Position numbers and translations under genes: made by a program. Of a stretch of 64,000 nt of DNA, positions 51,236 to 63,900 are shown piece by piece. Origin of the DNA: Coptis chinensis (lineage: Eukaryota; Streptophyta; Magnoliopsida; Ranunculales; Ranunculaceae). The notes beneath the pieces are model-generated. The model was not told where the DNA came from and did not search any database. It saw nothing but the letters and a program-made list of their open reading frames with translations. Position 1 is the first letter of the stretch. Every line of letters begins with the position of its first letter. The stretch spans positions 14,960,001-15,024,000 of the forward strand of contig CM027380.1 of the NCBI GenBank assembly GCA_015680905.1. Direction: 5' to 3'.

Positions 51236-54200
51236 CATATCAAATAAACATAAAGAAGAGATGGCATGCCTTAATGCATTTTGAGTTGTTTATGCTTCAA
51301 TGTAAAATCATGCATCTCGAATTCGTGGAAACTCGACTCATTGATTAAAAGTATGGAAATGTCACAATTAGTGTATTGTTGAGATTTGGCATGAGGGCAT
51401 TATGCTTACTGAGTTCCATACTTCCATATATGTCAGCTGACAATAATTTATTTATTTTGAGCTATAAACATTTTCTTATGTTATTGTATTTATTATTTAC
51501 CATCGCAATTGGATGACTTTTTCATCGGTGTTGCCCTATTGGTTATGGATACCTACCCTCCATCTTAAGACTTACGACTTAATCAATCCATATGGATGAT
51601 ATGTAACCATAAATATAATTAGGGTTGTCAATTGGTCAAGCTCGAAGTCCAATTGAATCCGAACTGATAAGACAAAGACTTTGATTTTATATTTAGTTCG
51701 ATAAGATTATTGGGCCAGGTCTGAACATACCCTTGTCCGGTCCGATAATGGCCCGACCTGAAATCTATGATAGAATTGTGTGTTTTATAGTTAATATTAG
51801 TAATACTAGTTAATGCCCGTGCCAGATGGCACTCAAGACACATTGTATTTAAACAACACCCCAAGAGACAATCTTCATGGCAGTAGTGAATCGATATTAT
51901 AAGCTTATAAAGATAGGAATATGTAAAATGTACTACTCATTTCCAGCAGTTCTGTACTTCATAGCCATGTCATCGAAACACTCAACTGACTCAAGTGGGT
52001 TTATGACGATTCTATGTATTTCATTTCTAACAAACCAACTCATTTTAATTAAATCAAGGCATATCAGAGTGAGAAACAAATAAGGGGAGAAATCCTTGAA
52101 TTAAGAGCATAAACCCAGTAGCCCAAACGCTATTGTAGGCAAATATATTGAAGAGAAAATGGAGTTCAACAACTATCAAGAAATATACTCAGGTTTTGAA
52201 TGAAGGACCTTTGAAATAAAGGGATACACATATGAATCCAACACATTATCCATGGATGTTTTGTTTATGTTATAGTAAACATTTATTGTAATGCCACCTC
52301 AAGATCAAAAAAATATTACACAGCATTAATAAGACTACTCTCAATTTTATTAATCATAACTATAACTATAAATTATCATATTTAATTTCTTACTCACCTT
52401 TTTTCATTGGTATTAATGTCCAAGGTATATGATATTTGTGGTACAATTTTTGCATATATTGTTTTTGAAGAAACACATCTTGACATGGCCACATAGAATT
52501 GTCTATGACTGAAATTTGATGTTCTCAAATCAATGTCTCATTGAATGCACATTCAATTTACTAATTGTCATGGCATAAGCTAGTCGAATGGGGAATTGTT
52601 GCCTTGATATATAGTTTGAAAGGCAACTCTAAATGTGAGGGATCCAAATATATTATTTTTGGGATGAATACCGGATTTCTAGCTTTCTCACCAGCAGTCA
52701 ATAGTTTGGTTTGAAAGACTTTACTTGCACAATGAAACACCATAAGTCGTGTCCATCTTAAAGGTACTCATTGACGTGCCTTTTGCACGCTTTAGATTGA
52801 AAGAAAATGTCATCTTCGAAAATAATCAATTTGATTGGAGTTGCATGATAGACTACTAATATGTAGATTTTCAACCAATGTACGATGAAGACTTTAGTCA
52901 CCATAACATGAAAAGGGATGGAGAGCGAGAGCGGGAACATTAAAGTGTTTAACTTGAAACGCTATGTAATCTAAAGCGTCTTCCAAGCTATGCTATCAAT
53001 ATCGGCCGATTAATTGTATATTGCTTGTAAACCGATAAATTTTTACCGATTGAGTGAGTGATTAATTGGCCGAGATGACCATTTCTCACTAAACCAAAAA
53101 AAAAATCACTGAAAATTAAATATCGGTTCTCCATCCAAAAAATATACATAAAATTAACAAATCGCATCCAAAAAATATATGTAAAATTAACAAATTGTTG
53201 GATTCTTAAACCGGATTTATAATAAAAGGACATAATCAACAAACAAAGCTAAGGGTTTACTTATTTGATCATCCTTAACAAAAGTTAAATAAACAAATTA
53301 TTGTATTATCCCAATATATTATCTCTTCTCTCCTCTTATTTATTTAAATATTTAATATAATTGTTGGGTTTGATATCTTTGTAGTACTCTAAGATTGAGT
53401 TGGTTAAATGTGATTGGATCGCTAATAACTATTTAGAAATATTTGATATGATTATACTATTATAAATTTTGAAAAGGGCCAAATATATACATTCGGTATA
53501 TCATATCTGATTAATCGCATATCACCCTCGACCTATTAGCTCCGAAAACCAATTTTAACTACCTTAGCTTTCAAGCGCCTCTTATATAATATATAAAATA
53601 TATTTAGTTATTTTTGTATTGATGATATAGATTTTTTTTTTTATTAAATGACATATTTGCTAAGAAAATTGAAAAAATGTTCATTAATTCAATAATAACC
53701 AAAGTCTAATTTGCCTCATTCAAAATGCTACCACGTGCTAGAAGCAAAATAGTTACCAAAAAAAATAGTACCACGAGCCAACTTTTTAACTTTAGTTGGG
53801 AACAAAAATAAAAAAATCAGAAGCAGTAATTTACTTGACTTTATTCTCCTCTTTCTTCTATCTTTGTCTCCATCTCAAAAACCCAGTGGCTGAATTAACA
53901 GACGGAAAAATCTCAAAGCTTAAAGCTTAAAATGAAAACTAAATATACCATAACAGGACTTGAACCCGTGAGCTACCATTGATGGAACGTCTGTTTACCA
54001 ACCGGTACGCGCATACAAATTTTAATTTCTTTTAAAAAACACGCAAGAAAAATCAGCACACAATAGCCGTTTGATTTCTCTCAAATCGATATGGGCCGTC
54101 TTTTGTTTGTTATTTTGTCCTGTAGTGCTAAAAAAAACCCTATCTTATTATATAGACTGGAATTTAACCCATGGCTATACCACTCTAGCCATATGGTCAA

Positions 54201-55167
54201 GCAATCTGGTACAAATGCTTCTAGTAACTAAAGCCAAATCTTTACTTTTAAAAATTTTGTCCCACAATTCTGATGGATGTACATGTGTAATGTACCATAG
54301 AAATTTTCTAAGTGCATGTCTATCAATCTTACCAAATTTTTTGAATTAAAATAGCAAAAAACATGTTATTGCATTCCTACTTTACTTAAAAAGATAAGTA
54401 AATTGTTTAAAGTACAATAAAGTATACTAATCTTAATTATGAGGTACATACAGACCATCTAATAGAATGGTTTTAGTAATAGAATGGTTTTAGTAGTCGT
54501 TTTTACAGTTGAAAAGGAAATGAACAAACATATATGCATGTAAAGAGTCTTTGGAGTAGAGCATATGATAACGGTTAAAGGGTGGTCTAGTATGATGCAC
54601 AAATTAAATGGTATTATAAAGGACCAACACCACTATATATCGCTCATTATATAATCTAGTACTAAAGCACCCAACATTAAGCTGACCAAGTGCCGCATGT
54701 CACAATGAGCTGACTGAATTCACCAAGTGTATTTTTTGAAGCACCCAATTTCTTTTAAGATATGACGATAATTAAAGGGGAAAGAGAAAGAGTTTAGAAT
54801 GTGTGAATAAAAATTGCAAATTAGGGAGTTGTCATGGAAGTGGTAGTTTCACCTTATAGGTATGGAATCCATCCATATAATGATATAAAGTACAGTGCTG
54901 GACTATTGGATCAAGTTATAGGCAGTGACGTAAGTGTATGTGTCTTGGATTATTCAGCTTGAACAATCCCAAATTTTTATGGTTAAAACCTTTCAACCAG
55001 AGTATAACCGAAGCTAAAATAGCTTAGGTAGCTATTGATCACACACATCTATAGTCTGATCGAATTGGTACCTAAAAAATATAAAAACCAAATAATAATG
55101 ATCTAACATTGATAATTAAAAATAAGTCACAAACATATCACGATACTAAAATCAGTCAATTGGCTGG
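51236..55167. other. Intergenic repeat-rich DNA, no gene recognised
   Basis: AT-rich with many short frames under 95 codons and no recognisable domain. At 53957-53967 the minus strand has a B-box-like GGTTCAAGTCC near CTCACGG, which may be a tRNA-derived relic. No full tRNA fold can be drawn. Confidence 0.4.
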
Positions 55168-55452
55168 AAGGGTATCTCCAATGAAACCTATTGTTTGCGG
55201 CAATAAAGCCTTGAACAAATCAGTGAAACAGTTCTTACCCTATTAGAAATCATCGGAATAGTCTCCCTAATATTGGGAGCTATCGTGGTATTTGAATTGA
55301 TGGGAAGACATGTTCTGGGAAAAGCTACCATGGGCTCAGGCCAAGATCAAACATTTTTGCTAATAGATCAAATTACATGTGTTTGCGGAAGCCAAGGTTC
55401 GAAGGATATCTCCAATGAAACCTGCTATTTTCGGCAATAAAGTCTTGAACAA
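55168..55452 (+). other. Possible gene fragment between two 45 bp direct repeats
   Basis: The segment atctccaatgaaacct...gcggcaataaag (55173-55217) recurs at 55408-55452. Between them an open stretch has a strongly hydrophobic run (TLLEIIGIVSLILGAIVVFE), a likely membrane helix, then MGRHVLGKATMGSGQDQ. I do not recognise the family. It has no start codon context and stops at the second repeat, so a captured exon or processed fragment is more likely than a gene. Confidence 0.35.
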
Positions 55453-56039
55453 TTTCCACTTAAGGTTCCAAAACACCTGAAGACCAAAAAAGTTTTTTCT
55501 TTTCGTAAGAAACCGATCAAATCAAATTTCTTTGTAAGCAGTCGAATATTTAGAGAAGGAAATAAAATGTTTACTCATATAAGCCTTTTTTGTTGGGTTT
55601 AATGTTGGGTTTGGTTTAGCTTTTCTTTTTGGATTGGAAGAGCTTCAATCCGAAAAGACTGCTTTGGTTTGGGTTTAATTTAGTTTTCCTTTTAGGGTAG
55701 TAAGAGTTTTAATCTGGAAGGACTGTTTTGGTTGTTTTTAGTAATACTAAATAGGACTCTTAAAATATTTTTAGCACAAATCCTAAGAAAATAAGGACCA
55801 CCACTTAATCCCTTATAATTTTGCTTAAAAACTGAGCTATTTTGTATTATATATATTTACTAATAGTGTACATAGAAAATTGGAAGCAATGTTTGTCAGT
55901 GTTGTGTTTGCCATACAAATTAGACTTTTGTTACTTACAAATTTGATTGATTTTTAGAAAAAAAAAAACAAAAAAAAAAAAAAACAGTTTTCATGTATTG
56001 CTAAAGGACCTAGGCCTGGCTCGAATCCGAACTTGTCCA
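55453..56039. other. Intergenic, nothing recognised
   Basis: AT-rich sequence with an imperfect duplication at 55600-55740 (tttggattggaagagcttcaatc against agggtagtaagagttttaatc). No gene is seen. Confidence 0.35.
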
Positions 56040-56047
56040 TTAGGACC

Positions 56048-56532
56048 CATAGCTAGTAAATTCGCAGACGACAAAAATTCAATATGGAAATTATTCGTCA
56101 AAAACTCAAAATTTTGAATAATAATACATTTAAAAATTTTGCCAAAAAAATGAAAAAAACACCAAACATACACTTCGTCTTTTATACGCATATAATACAA
56201 AAAAAACGGATATATTTTGTTACATTAACCACACATACATAACTCAATTTTTCATTTATATTTACTTGCTAACACTTTAGTTCTTCGATATTCTTTAGGT
56301 ATGAAAGGTTCTAACTTAAGTGGATTTTCAAAACCTTCCATTTTGAAGTTGCATCATACCTTTTATAGTACATTTTTTTCATTTAAAAAATACGGACTTT
56401 ATTATTCGGCAATTATAAGCCTGGATCATAGAATTCGTATATTAATCTCTAAGTTTGAAACGTTCGCCTTATTATTCATATTATACATAAAAATGTATAA
56501 AACGGATATTAAACGCGAATTTACTAGCTATG
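56048..56532. mobile_element. hAT-type MITE, 485 bp
   Basis: The ends are perfect 18 bp inverted repeats, CATAGCTAGTAAATTCGC at 56048-56065 and its complement at 56515-56532. The flanks are a perfect 8 bp direct repeat TTAGGACC (56040-56047 and 56533-56540). CA-starting ends and an 8 bp duplication are the hAT pattern. The interior is AT-rich and encodes no transposase. Confidence 0.88.
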
Positions 56533-56540
56533 TTAGGACC

Positions 56541-57149
56541 TAGACCAGGCGTAGACTTGAAAATTCATATATGTTATGGGGCGGGCATGGACCTAGGTGT
56601 GTCCTGTTTAGGTTCGGTTCGTTGACAACCCTACATATAATATAGCTAAATAGATATCTCTCATGTGACACTGTAGCAACTAGCAAGAACGAACGTTCGT
56701 ATTCTAATCACACGGGTGCCAGATGCAAACTGTTGCCTTATTGCACAAAAGATGTGTGCTCATTGAACTCATGCATAGCCCAAAACCCGTATATCCAGTA
56801 GTAAGGTCACCATTTAACTGTAAATACCCCAATGAGATATTCATATAAGAAAGTGCTACAACAAAGGATATATAGCATAATATGACATGTCGTGGCAATT
56901 AACCAAGAGTGAATAGTGTAACCTTATTTTCGGAATCAATAGATTGGTCAAGAGGAACAATTCCAGGCCAAAATCATTATCAAGGACATCTTGTTCTCAA
57001 AATCACTCACAAACCCAATTTTCATGAATAACCCAGAAATCTAATTTTCAGGTGAAAATAACATTTAAGGACAAATAGTCCGGATTTGAAATTAATATAT
57101 TCTGATTTTACTTTTTATGATGCTTTGGTATGAGCAATACCAAAAATAA
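56541..57149. other. Intergenic, nothing recognised
   Basis: No gene domain is visible. The left part shares cggacctaggt(c)-type strings with the MITE target sequence, so the MITE probably landed in another repeat. Confidence 0.35.
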
Positions 57150-57545
57150 GTGAAAATATCGTCATACTTCATACATTATGTTGAGGTATGAACATAAATT
57201 GTTCATAGCTTATGTTCATATACCAATAGGTGTTTTCTTATTGATCATACAATATGTTGAGGTTGTTTATACCTCAAATAGGTATGGACAATGACTTCAA
57301 TAGGTGTTCTCACTAATCATACATTATGTTGAGATAAGAACAATCGTTGTTCATACTACATACACAGGGTATTTTGGTTAGGGTCGGTTATTATTTTTTT
57401 TTGTTTGTTTTTTGCAATAGAGGTAAATGTGACTTTTTATCTCCAGGGCTGTTTTTAAATTCGTGTCAGGAGTGTACTTGTCCTAAAATTTATCTAAGCC
57501 ACTGCGAGGGTAAAACCGGAACAATGAGTGAATAAGTTAAGGGGC
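57150..57545. repeat. Second copy of the gttcat/atgaac repeat family
   Basis: Shares catacattatgttgaggtatgaac, split here and at 11720-12345, as well as caataggtgtt(c/t)t(c/t)act. It also shares the following block (cagg(a/g)gt(a/g)tacttg(t/a)cc) with 12380-12480. It therefore belongs to the same element family as the Mutator-type insertion at 11444-12550, with fewer repeat units. Confidence 0.7.
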
Positions 57546-57844
57546 TATTTGTTTTTTTGGGTTAAATTATAAAAGGGTCTTATAAGACCATGTGTTATAA
57601 GAGGGTCTTATAAGATGGTCTTATAAAGTGGTTTGTTTTTTATTTTAAGTTCCTCTTATAAGCACTTGTAAAAATAGAAAAAACAAATACATGACATCTT
57701 ATAGATGGTTATTTGACAAATATAACCCTACTTTACATCACATTTAACTTGAATATATTAATTTGAAACAAACGTATAGTTTGATTTTCGGTTTCAAATC
57801 AATTTTAATAATTAGAATATCGATTTTAGGAAACTACTTTAATT
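57546..57844. repeat. AT-rich repeat with inverted cttataaga units
   Basis: Several copies of gggtcttataag and cttataagaccat occur at 57575-57630, forming short hairpins. It starts ggggctatttgttttttt, like some hAT MITE ends, but I could not find the matching opposite end. Confidence 0.4.
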
Positions 57845-58120
57845 GGCGGTGGTGGTGGTAGTGGTCTTAATAGCACGGTGGTGGTGGTAGTGGAGGTGAT
57901 GATATTGGTTTTAATAGCATGGTAATGGTGGTGGTAGTAGAAGTGGTGGATGTCTTAATAGCACGGTGGTAGTGGTGGTGATAGTCTTAATAGTACGGTG
58001 GTGGTGGTAGTGAAAGTGATGATATTGGTCTTAATAGTACGGTGGTAGTGATGGTGGTGGTGGTAGTGGTGGTTTTAATAGCACAGTGGTGGTGGTGGTG
58101 GTGGTGGAGGTAGCCGGTGG
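57845..58120. repeat. GGT-rich minisatellite
   Basis: Runs of ggtggtggtagtgg alternate with cttaatagcacggtgg about every 40-60 bp, in six or seven units. Strand asymmetry is strong (G over C). It lies between the hairpin repeat and the LINE. Confidence 0.88.
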
Positions 58121-58514
58121 TGGCTAGGGTAATAGAGTTATTTGGAAAATAAGATAATGAAAAAGGAAGAAGAGAGAAATAAGGCTAGGGATATATGGAC
58201 GGGGGTGTTTGAGTCATTTTTCAAATTATAAAACTTATAGAATTGAAGTAGATCCAATTTTGGGGAATATCAAGAAACACCTCTGTAACGAAACGCTCTC
58301 CTGCGGCTAAAAGCAGCTCCCCTATCCTTTGTTTCCCCCTTCCCCTTTGATTCCCCCCCCCCCCCCTACCTATCTCTTGGTCCTTTCGAGGGTCTAGAGT
58401 TTTTCACAAGCTTGGTAACAAGTCTTGTCTCCGATAATACCCGCATAGGGGTGTTTTTTTTGGGACTAAGTGTAGTTAGAAGTGGGTTTCTTCCCTGGGC
58501 TCTGAGAAGCTAAG

Positions 58515-60976
58515 ATGTTAAGAGAAAATCCAGTAGAAGACATGGCTGATATGCTGGAACAAGATGGGCTGGCTAGAGCCAAGATAGAGAAACTCCAAGT
58601 GGAGATGGGCAATCTCTTCTGTTCAAAAGAAAAACGAGTAGTAGAGATTGTAAGTAAGAATAACGAAGACAACACCGCTGAACAGAGCACCTTGATGGGT
58701 AAGCTGTATGGAGGCAAATCTATCTCTCTACAAGATCTTGCAGATGAGCTACATCAATGTTGGCAAATAAAGGGGCCTACAAAGATAGAGCTGGTAGCAA
58801 AAGGATACTACAAGATGGAGTTTGAAGAAAAAAAGGAATTGGACCATGTTAAGGAAAATGGCCCTTGGTTGATACAAGGGTTCATATTTTCAGTTAAGAA
58901 AGGGATTCATACCGACGAGGTGGCAATTGCAAAGAAGTTTGATCTGGTGGATTTATGGATCCAGATCTATGGAATCCCGAGAGATCGAATAACAGAAGAA
59001 AATGTTCGGAGTGTGGGAGTCATACTTGGCAAAGTAAAGGTTATGGATCTGTGCTGCCAAAGGGAGTTTCGGACTCCGGTAGCTAGGGTAAGGGTACGCA
59101 TGGATATAAAGGAAAGGTTGATGAAAGGCTAGATTTTCGAACAGAGAAGGGGGAAGTGATCCCAGTGACCTTTAAATATGAAAAATTTGAGATCTTCTGC
59201 TATTTTTGTGGATGCATAGGGCATGATATTCACTACTGCAATAAAAAAGAGATATACAGCATAGAGATGCGCAAACATGGATGATCCCCCAGAGATATTA
59301 AAAATAACTTCTCGTTCATGTTGAGAGCCAATGTCTTCTTCAATGGTGAGGCTAGCACAGGGCCAGTTTCTGTTACTATATCTGGAACCCCAAGAAAACC
59401 AAGATCAGATCAGATTCCGGCCAGAAATAGAAGTTCACCGGGGAAAAGGCTATGGTATGGAGTAGGAGTGCTGACATCACCACTATCAGTGGGAACGGTA
59501 GAAAGTGTATCGGATGTCAGGGGCAGGAGTACGGAGGTCAGAGAGCATGAAGTACAAGAGAACAGAACGACTAGTTCAGAAGCTGAGGTGGAAGGGTTAG
59601 TAACCTTTGGAGGGGCAGGTTCAAATTATGGAGGCCTTTTGGTGCAAACTGAAGGTCATGAGCAAGTAGGGCAGACCCAAGCCCAGGAAAAGGAAAGAAA
59701 AGGCCTTAGCCCAAAGCAGTTAAGTGGGACCGAGACCAATAGGGGAGCTGTGGTGGTTTGGAGCCCAGAGACTGAGGCTGCGAGAATGGACCTAGGAATA
59801 AGCCATAATGAAATAGCTTTTGAATCTGGTTTGTTGGGAAAAGGAGACCAGATGGAGGGTCGCGATAAGGAAAAGGAAAAGGTAAGATGCCAAGCTGTCG
59901 TGCTAGGGAGGCCAGCTATGAAGGGTGGCTATATGGGGAAAAGAGAAAATCTCTTGGTGGATCACGCCTAGCCGTTTTTGGGCTCCCCCCTTCCCCAAAC
60001 AATCATTCCCAATATGGAGAAGTGTGAAGCTGATGGGAGAGATCACGCGTCTGCTCCAACAGGTAATGGGAAACCAAACTTCACCTTTATTGGGTCACCA
60101 AAACGTGGGAGGGGATATAAAACTCTTGTTTCAAAAGGACAGAGCAAAGGAAAATCTAAGAGAAGGGTGAGAGAAGTGGAAGGGATCAGTGTGGGAAGTA
60201 AGAGGAAAGTGTGCGGTGGGTGGGAAAAAACTGTGGCAAGGATGGATGATGAGGGATGGCGAAGGTATAGCTTAAGAGTGGCGGCTAGACACTCAAAAAG
60301 GGCTAAGAGAGAGGTAGACGACTTGAGAGCAAAAGGGTTAGGCCATTTGCTGATTCCAGAAGAAGCTCCAATCATAGCTATATCTAGTGATCCAAGGGAG
60401 TCAGTGGAACCAAATATTTCAAATAACTCATTGAGCTCTAGTGGACAATTAGAAGAAGGATGGGGTCCAGAAATACTAGAGGAGGACATACCATCCGATG
60501 CTTTCACAGATAAAGAAGAGGATGAGCCAACAGAAGAAGAAGATATGGATATGGTGGTGTTCAATGCAAATTCCCAAGACGAGGTCTCAGTGGGGAATGC
60601 TCCTCTGGACTTGACTCATGGAAGTCCAGATGGGGGTGGGTATGAATCTAAAAGGAGTTTTCTGGAGCAACCAACACCGCTGGCCATGGATGATTCCACA
60701 ATAATAAGGGGAAAAGTGAGTAAAGGAGAGCAAAATGAAAATGATGGAAGCAAAATAAGGGGCAGAAGTAACTCAAGTGGATACAATGGGGATGGGAGCT
60801 CAGAGGAGGAGAATTCAGGAAAGGAGGTTAGCAGCAAAAGAAAGCTAGGGGAAACTAACCATGGAAAAGATAAGAGTGGGGAAAGCAAAGAGAAAGCAAC
60901 TAGCAGTGGGGACCTATGCCTGTCTCCCCCAGGGTTCGCGGTGGCTGTCCCATCACAGCTACCTTGGTATCCATGA
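58515..60976 (+). pseudogene. LINE ORF1 protein (DUF4283 and zinc knuckle)
   Basis: ORF1 proteins bind the element RNA. The frame starts MLRENPVEDMADMLEQDG at 58515 and has the DUF4283 block (GYYKMEFEEKKELDHV, GPWLIQGFIFSVKKG, FDLVDLWIQIYGIPRD). A one-base frame change occurs near 59128. It continues with the CCHC knuckle CYFCGCIGHDIHYC (59198-59240), a TGA near 59284 where a sense codon is usual and a TAG at 59969-59971. The rest, to the stop at 60974-60976, is a long basic and acidic low-complexity tail. Its stop overlaps the ORF2 start as ATGA. Confidence 0.82.
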
Positions 60977-63900
60977 TGATACACACCTGGAATTGCCGGG
61001 GGATCGGTACCACCACGGCGGTTCAACAACTAAAGGACCTAATAGGGAAGTTTGACGTAGATATAATGTGCTTATCAGAAACTAAGGCCATTAATGAGTA
61101 CATAGAAAAGATAGGAAAGCAGTTGAAGTTCAGTGGAGTTTTTGCGGTGCCAGCTAGAGGTTTAAGTGGGGTTCTAGCTATTCTATGGAAGGAAGGTGTA
61201 GAGCTGGACATTTTGGGAGCATCTCACAATCAAGTGACATGTAAACTTGCAAATTATTTTCATAATGATCCTTGGTATTTTACTTTTGTGTATGGAGAAC
61301 CGATTGCTAATAACAGAAACAAGGTGTGGGATGAACTGAGGGAGGTAGCCCCTTTAGTTCCAGGCCCCTGGTGTATGTTTGGGGACTTTAATGCTATCTC
61401 AAGTCTGGATGAAAAAATTATGCAGAATCACAAAGAGCATGCATGAATTCAATGGCTTCATAAATGATTTGGGCCTAGTAGATTTAGGTTTTAAAGGCCC
61501 CAAATATACTTGGAGTAATAATAGAAAGCCAAAAGACCATATAATGGAAAGGCTGGATAGAGCTATGGCAACCCCTAAATGGCTTGTGGCATTTCCTAAT
61601 GCCCAGATTAGAACTTGGGCCAATGCTATTTCAGATCATATCTCATTGTTCATTAATCTTGAGAAACAAGAAGAAAAGCTCCTCAAACCTTTTAAATTCT
61701 TTGATATGTGGCTTCAGCATGAGACCTGTCTGGAGGTCATTGAAAAAGCTTGGAATTCTATTGAGCATGATCTCCCTGACAGGAATCTTGTGAAAAAACT
61801 GGATAAGACTAAGCTGGACTTATCTATGTGGAATAAACATGTTTTTGGTAATATCTTTACCAATATCAAAGCTACCCAAACCAAGCTTGATAATGTGCTC
61901 ACTAAGCCTTTCAGCATTGATAATTATACTAAAGCAAAAAGGCTTAAAGATGATTTTCTTGAGTGGTATAATAAAGAGGAGGATTTCTGGAAACAAAAGT
62001 TTTCCAATTCCTGGCTAAAAGATGGGGCCAGGAATACCAAATATTTCCACCTCTCTACCATCTATAGAAGAAGAAAGAATACCATTACTAAGATCATAAA
62101 TAATGAAGGGGAGTGGACTGAAGGTAGGACTGAGGTGGGAGCTTCTTTAAATATATCAATATTTCAGAGACATTTTCACCTCAGATCACCCTGAGAGGAA
62201 TGATCATATCCTTGAGCTATTCCAACCTTGTGTGACAGATAAGGAAAATGAGATTCTCACAGCCATACCTAGTAGTGGGGACATCTGGGATGTGGTTAGG
62301 AAGATGGGGAGTCATAAGGCTCCTGGGCCTGATGGGTTCCAAGACATTTTCTATCAAAAATGTTGGGGCCGGTATCATAGGGCCTGCTGTGATTGCCTTT
62401 GTTAAGGACTTCTTCATCCAAGGAATCCTGAATCCTGGTATGAATGAGACTCACCTCACGCTGATTCCTAAGATCGAGAATCCTGATCATGCCTCAAAGT
62501 TCAGACCCATAAGTCTTTGTAACTTTGGGTACAAAATCATCTCCAAGCTTCTAGCCAACAGACTTAAACGTCTGATAAATAGAATTGTTTCTCCATTCCA
62601 AGGGGCTTTTATCAAAGGTAGAAGTATAGGAGATAATGTGGGCCTAGCTTGTGAGGTCTTCTACAACATGAAGAATATGAGGAATAAGAATGAAGGTTGG
62701 ATTGCTCTCAAGCTAGATATGGCCAAGGCTTATGACAGGGTGGAATGGTCCTTTATTGATGATATTTTTGAGAAGTTGGGTTTTAATCAAAAGTGGAGGC
62801 ATATGATACAACAATGTGTATCTACTATGTCCTTTCAGGTCATGTTGAATGGGTCCCCTTTGGATAGGTTTAGTCCTGAAAGAGGGGTTAGACAAGGGGA
62901 TCCCTTATCCCCTTATATGTTCATCCTTGTTTCTGAAGCCTTATCTAGGATGGTGGCTAGAGCTGAGCAAGGGGAGAAGATACATGGTATAAAGATAAAA
63001 AGGAACTCCCCTGCTCTAACTCATTTGTTATATGCTGATGGCCTTATCCTGTTTACTAAAGCTAGCATGGCTGAAAGTGGGAATCTAAAAAGGATTTTGG
63101 ATGATTATTGTGAGGCCTCAGGCCAAAATATTAACTATGAGAAATCCAGTATCTTTTTTAGTAGGAATGTCTCCTACAGACAAAAGATAAGGATTAAAAG
63201 ATTCTGGAAGGTAAGGAATTTTGCCCCTAAAGAAAAGTACCTTGGGGTACCTATCATGCTGACTAGGAAAAAGTCAGAAGACTTTGATTATCTGGTAGAT
63301 AAAATCAATAATAAGATTAGAGGGTGGAAGGTCAAAATCCTGTCACAGGCTGGGAGAACAACTCTTATCCAAGCTGTGATCCAGGCCACCCCTCTATATG
63401 CCATGTCAACTTATCTGCTTCCTGTGGCCTCATGCAAGAAGATTGATAAGGCATGCAGAGATTTTTGGTGGTCTGGAAACCAAACAAAAAGTGCTCACAC
63501 CATAGGGTGGAAGCATATATGCCAACCCAAAAGCTCTGGAGGCTTGGGTTTGAGAAAAGCTAGAGATATGAATAAAGCAATGCTGGCTAAGCTGCCACTG
63601 ATGTGAACTCTCTTTGGACGAGGACTATGTTCAGTATTTATGGAAAAGGTTGGATAGGGGATGTGAAAAAACCCCCTGACAAGGCTTCCTATTTTTGGAA
63701 GGGCATCCATAAAACCTTTAATGAGATAAGTGGTGGTCTCATCTGGGCCATTGGTGATGGAAATTTCATCTCTATTATGAAGGACCCATGGCTTATATGC
63801 AATGGAACTCCTACGACATTGGAGGAGTTAGGGGTGGAGGTACCAGCTTGGCAAGACAAAGTGGTCTCTGATCTGTTTTGTACATATAAGAGTGGCTGGG

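Noticed and set aside
53940..54015. tRNA-like segment on the minus strand (GGTTCAAGTCC with CTCACGG)
   Set aside because: Only the B-box part fits; no acceptor stem or anticodon arm can be paired. At most it is a relic.
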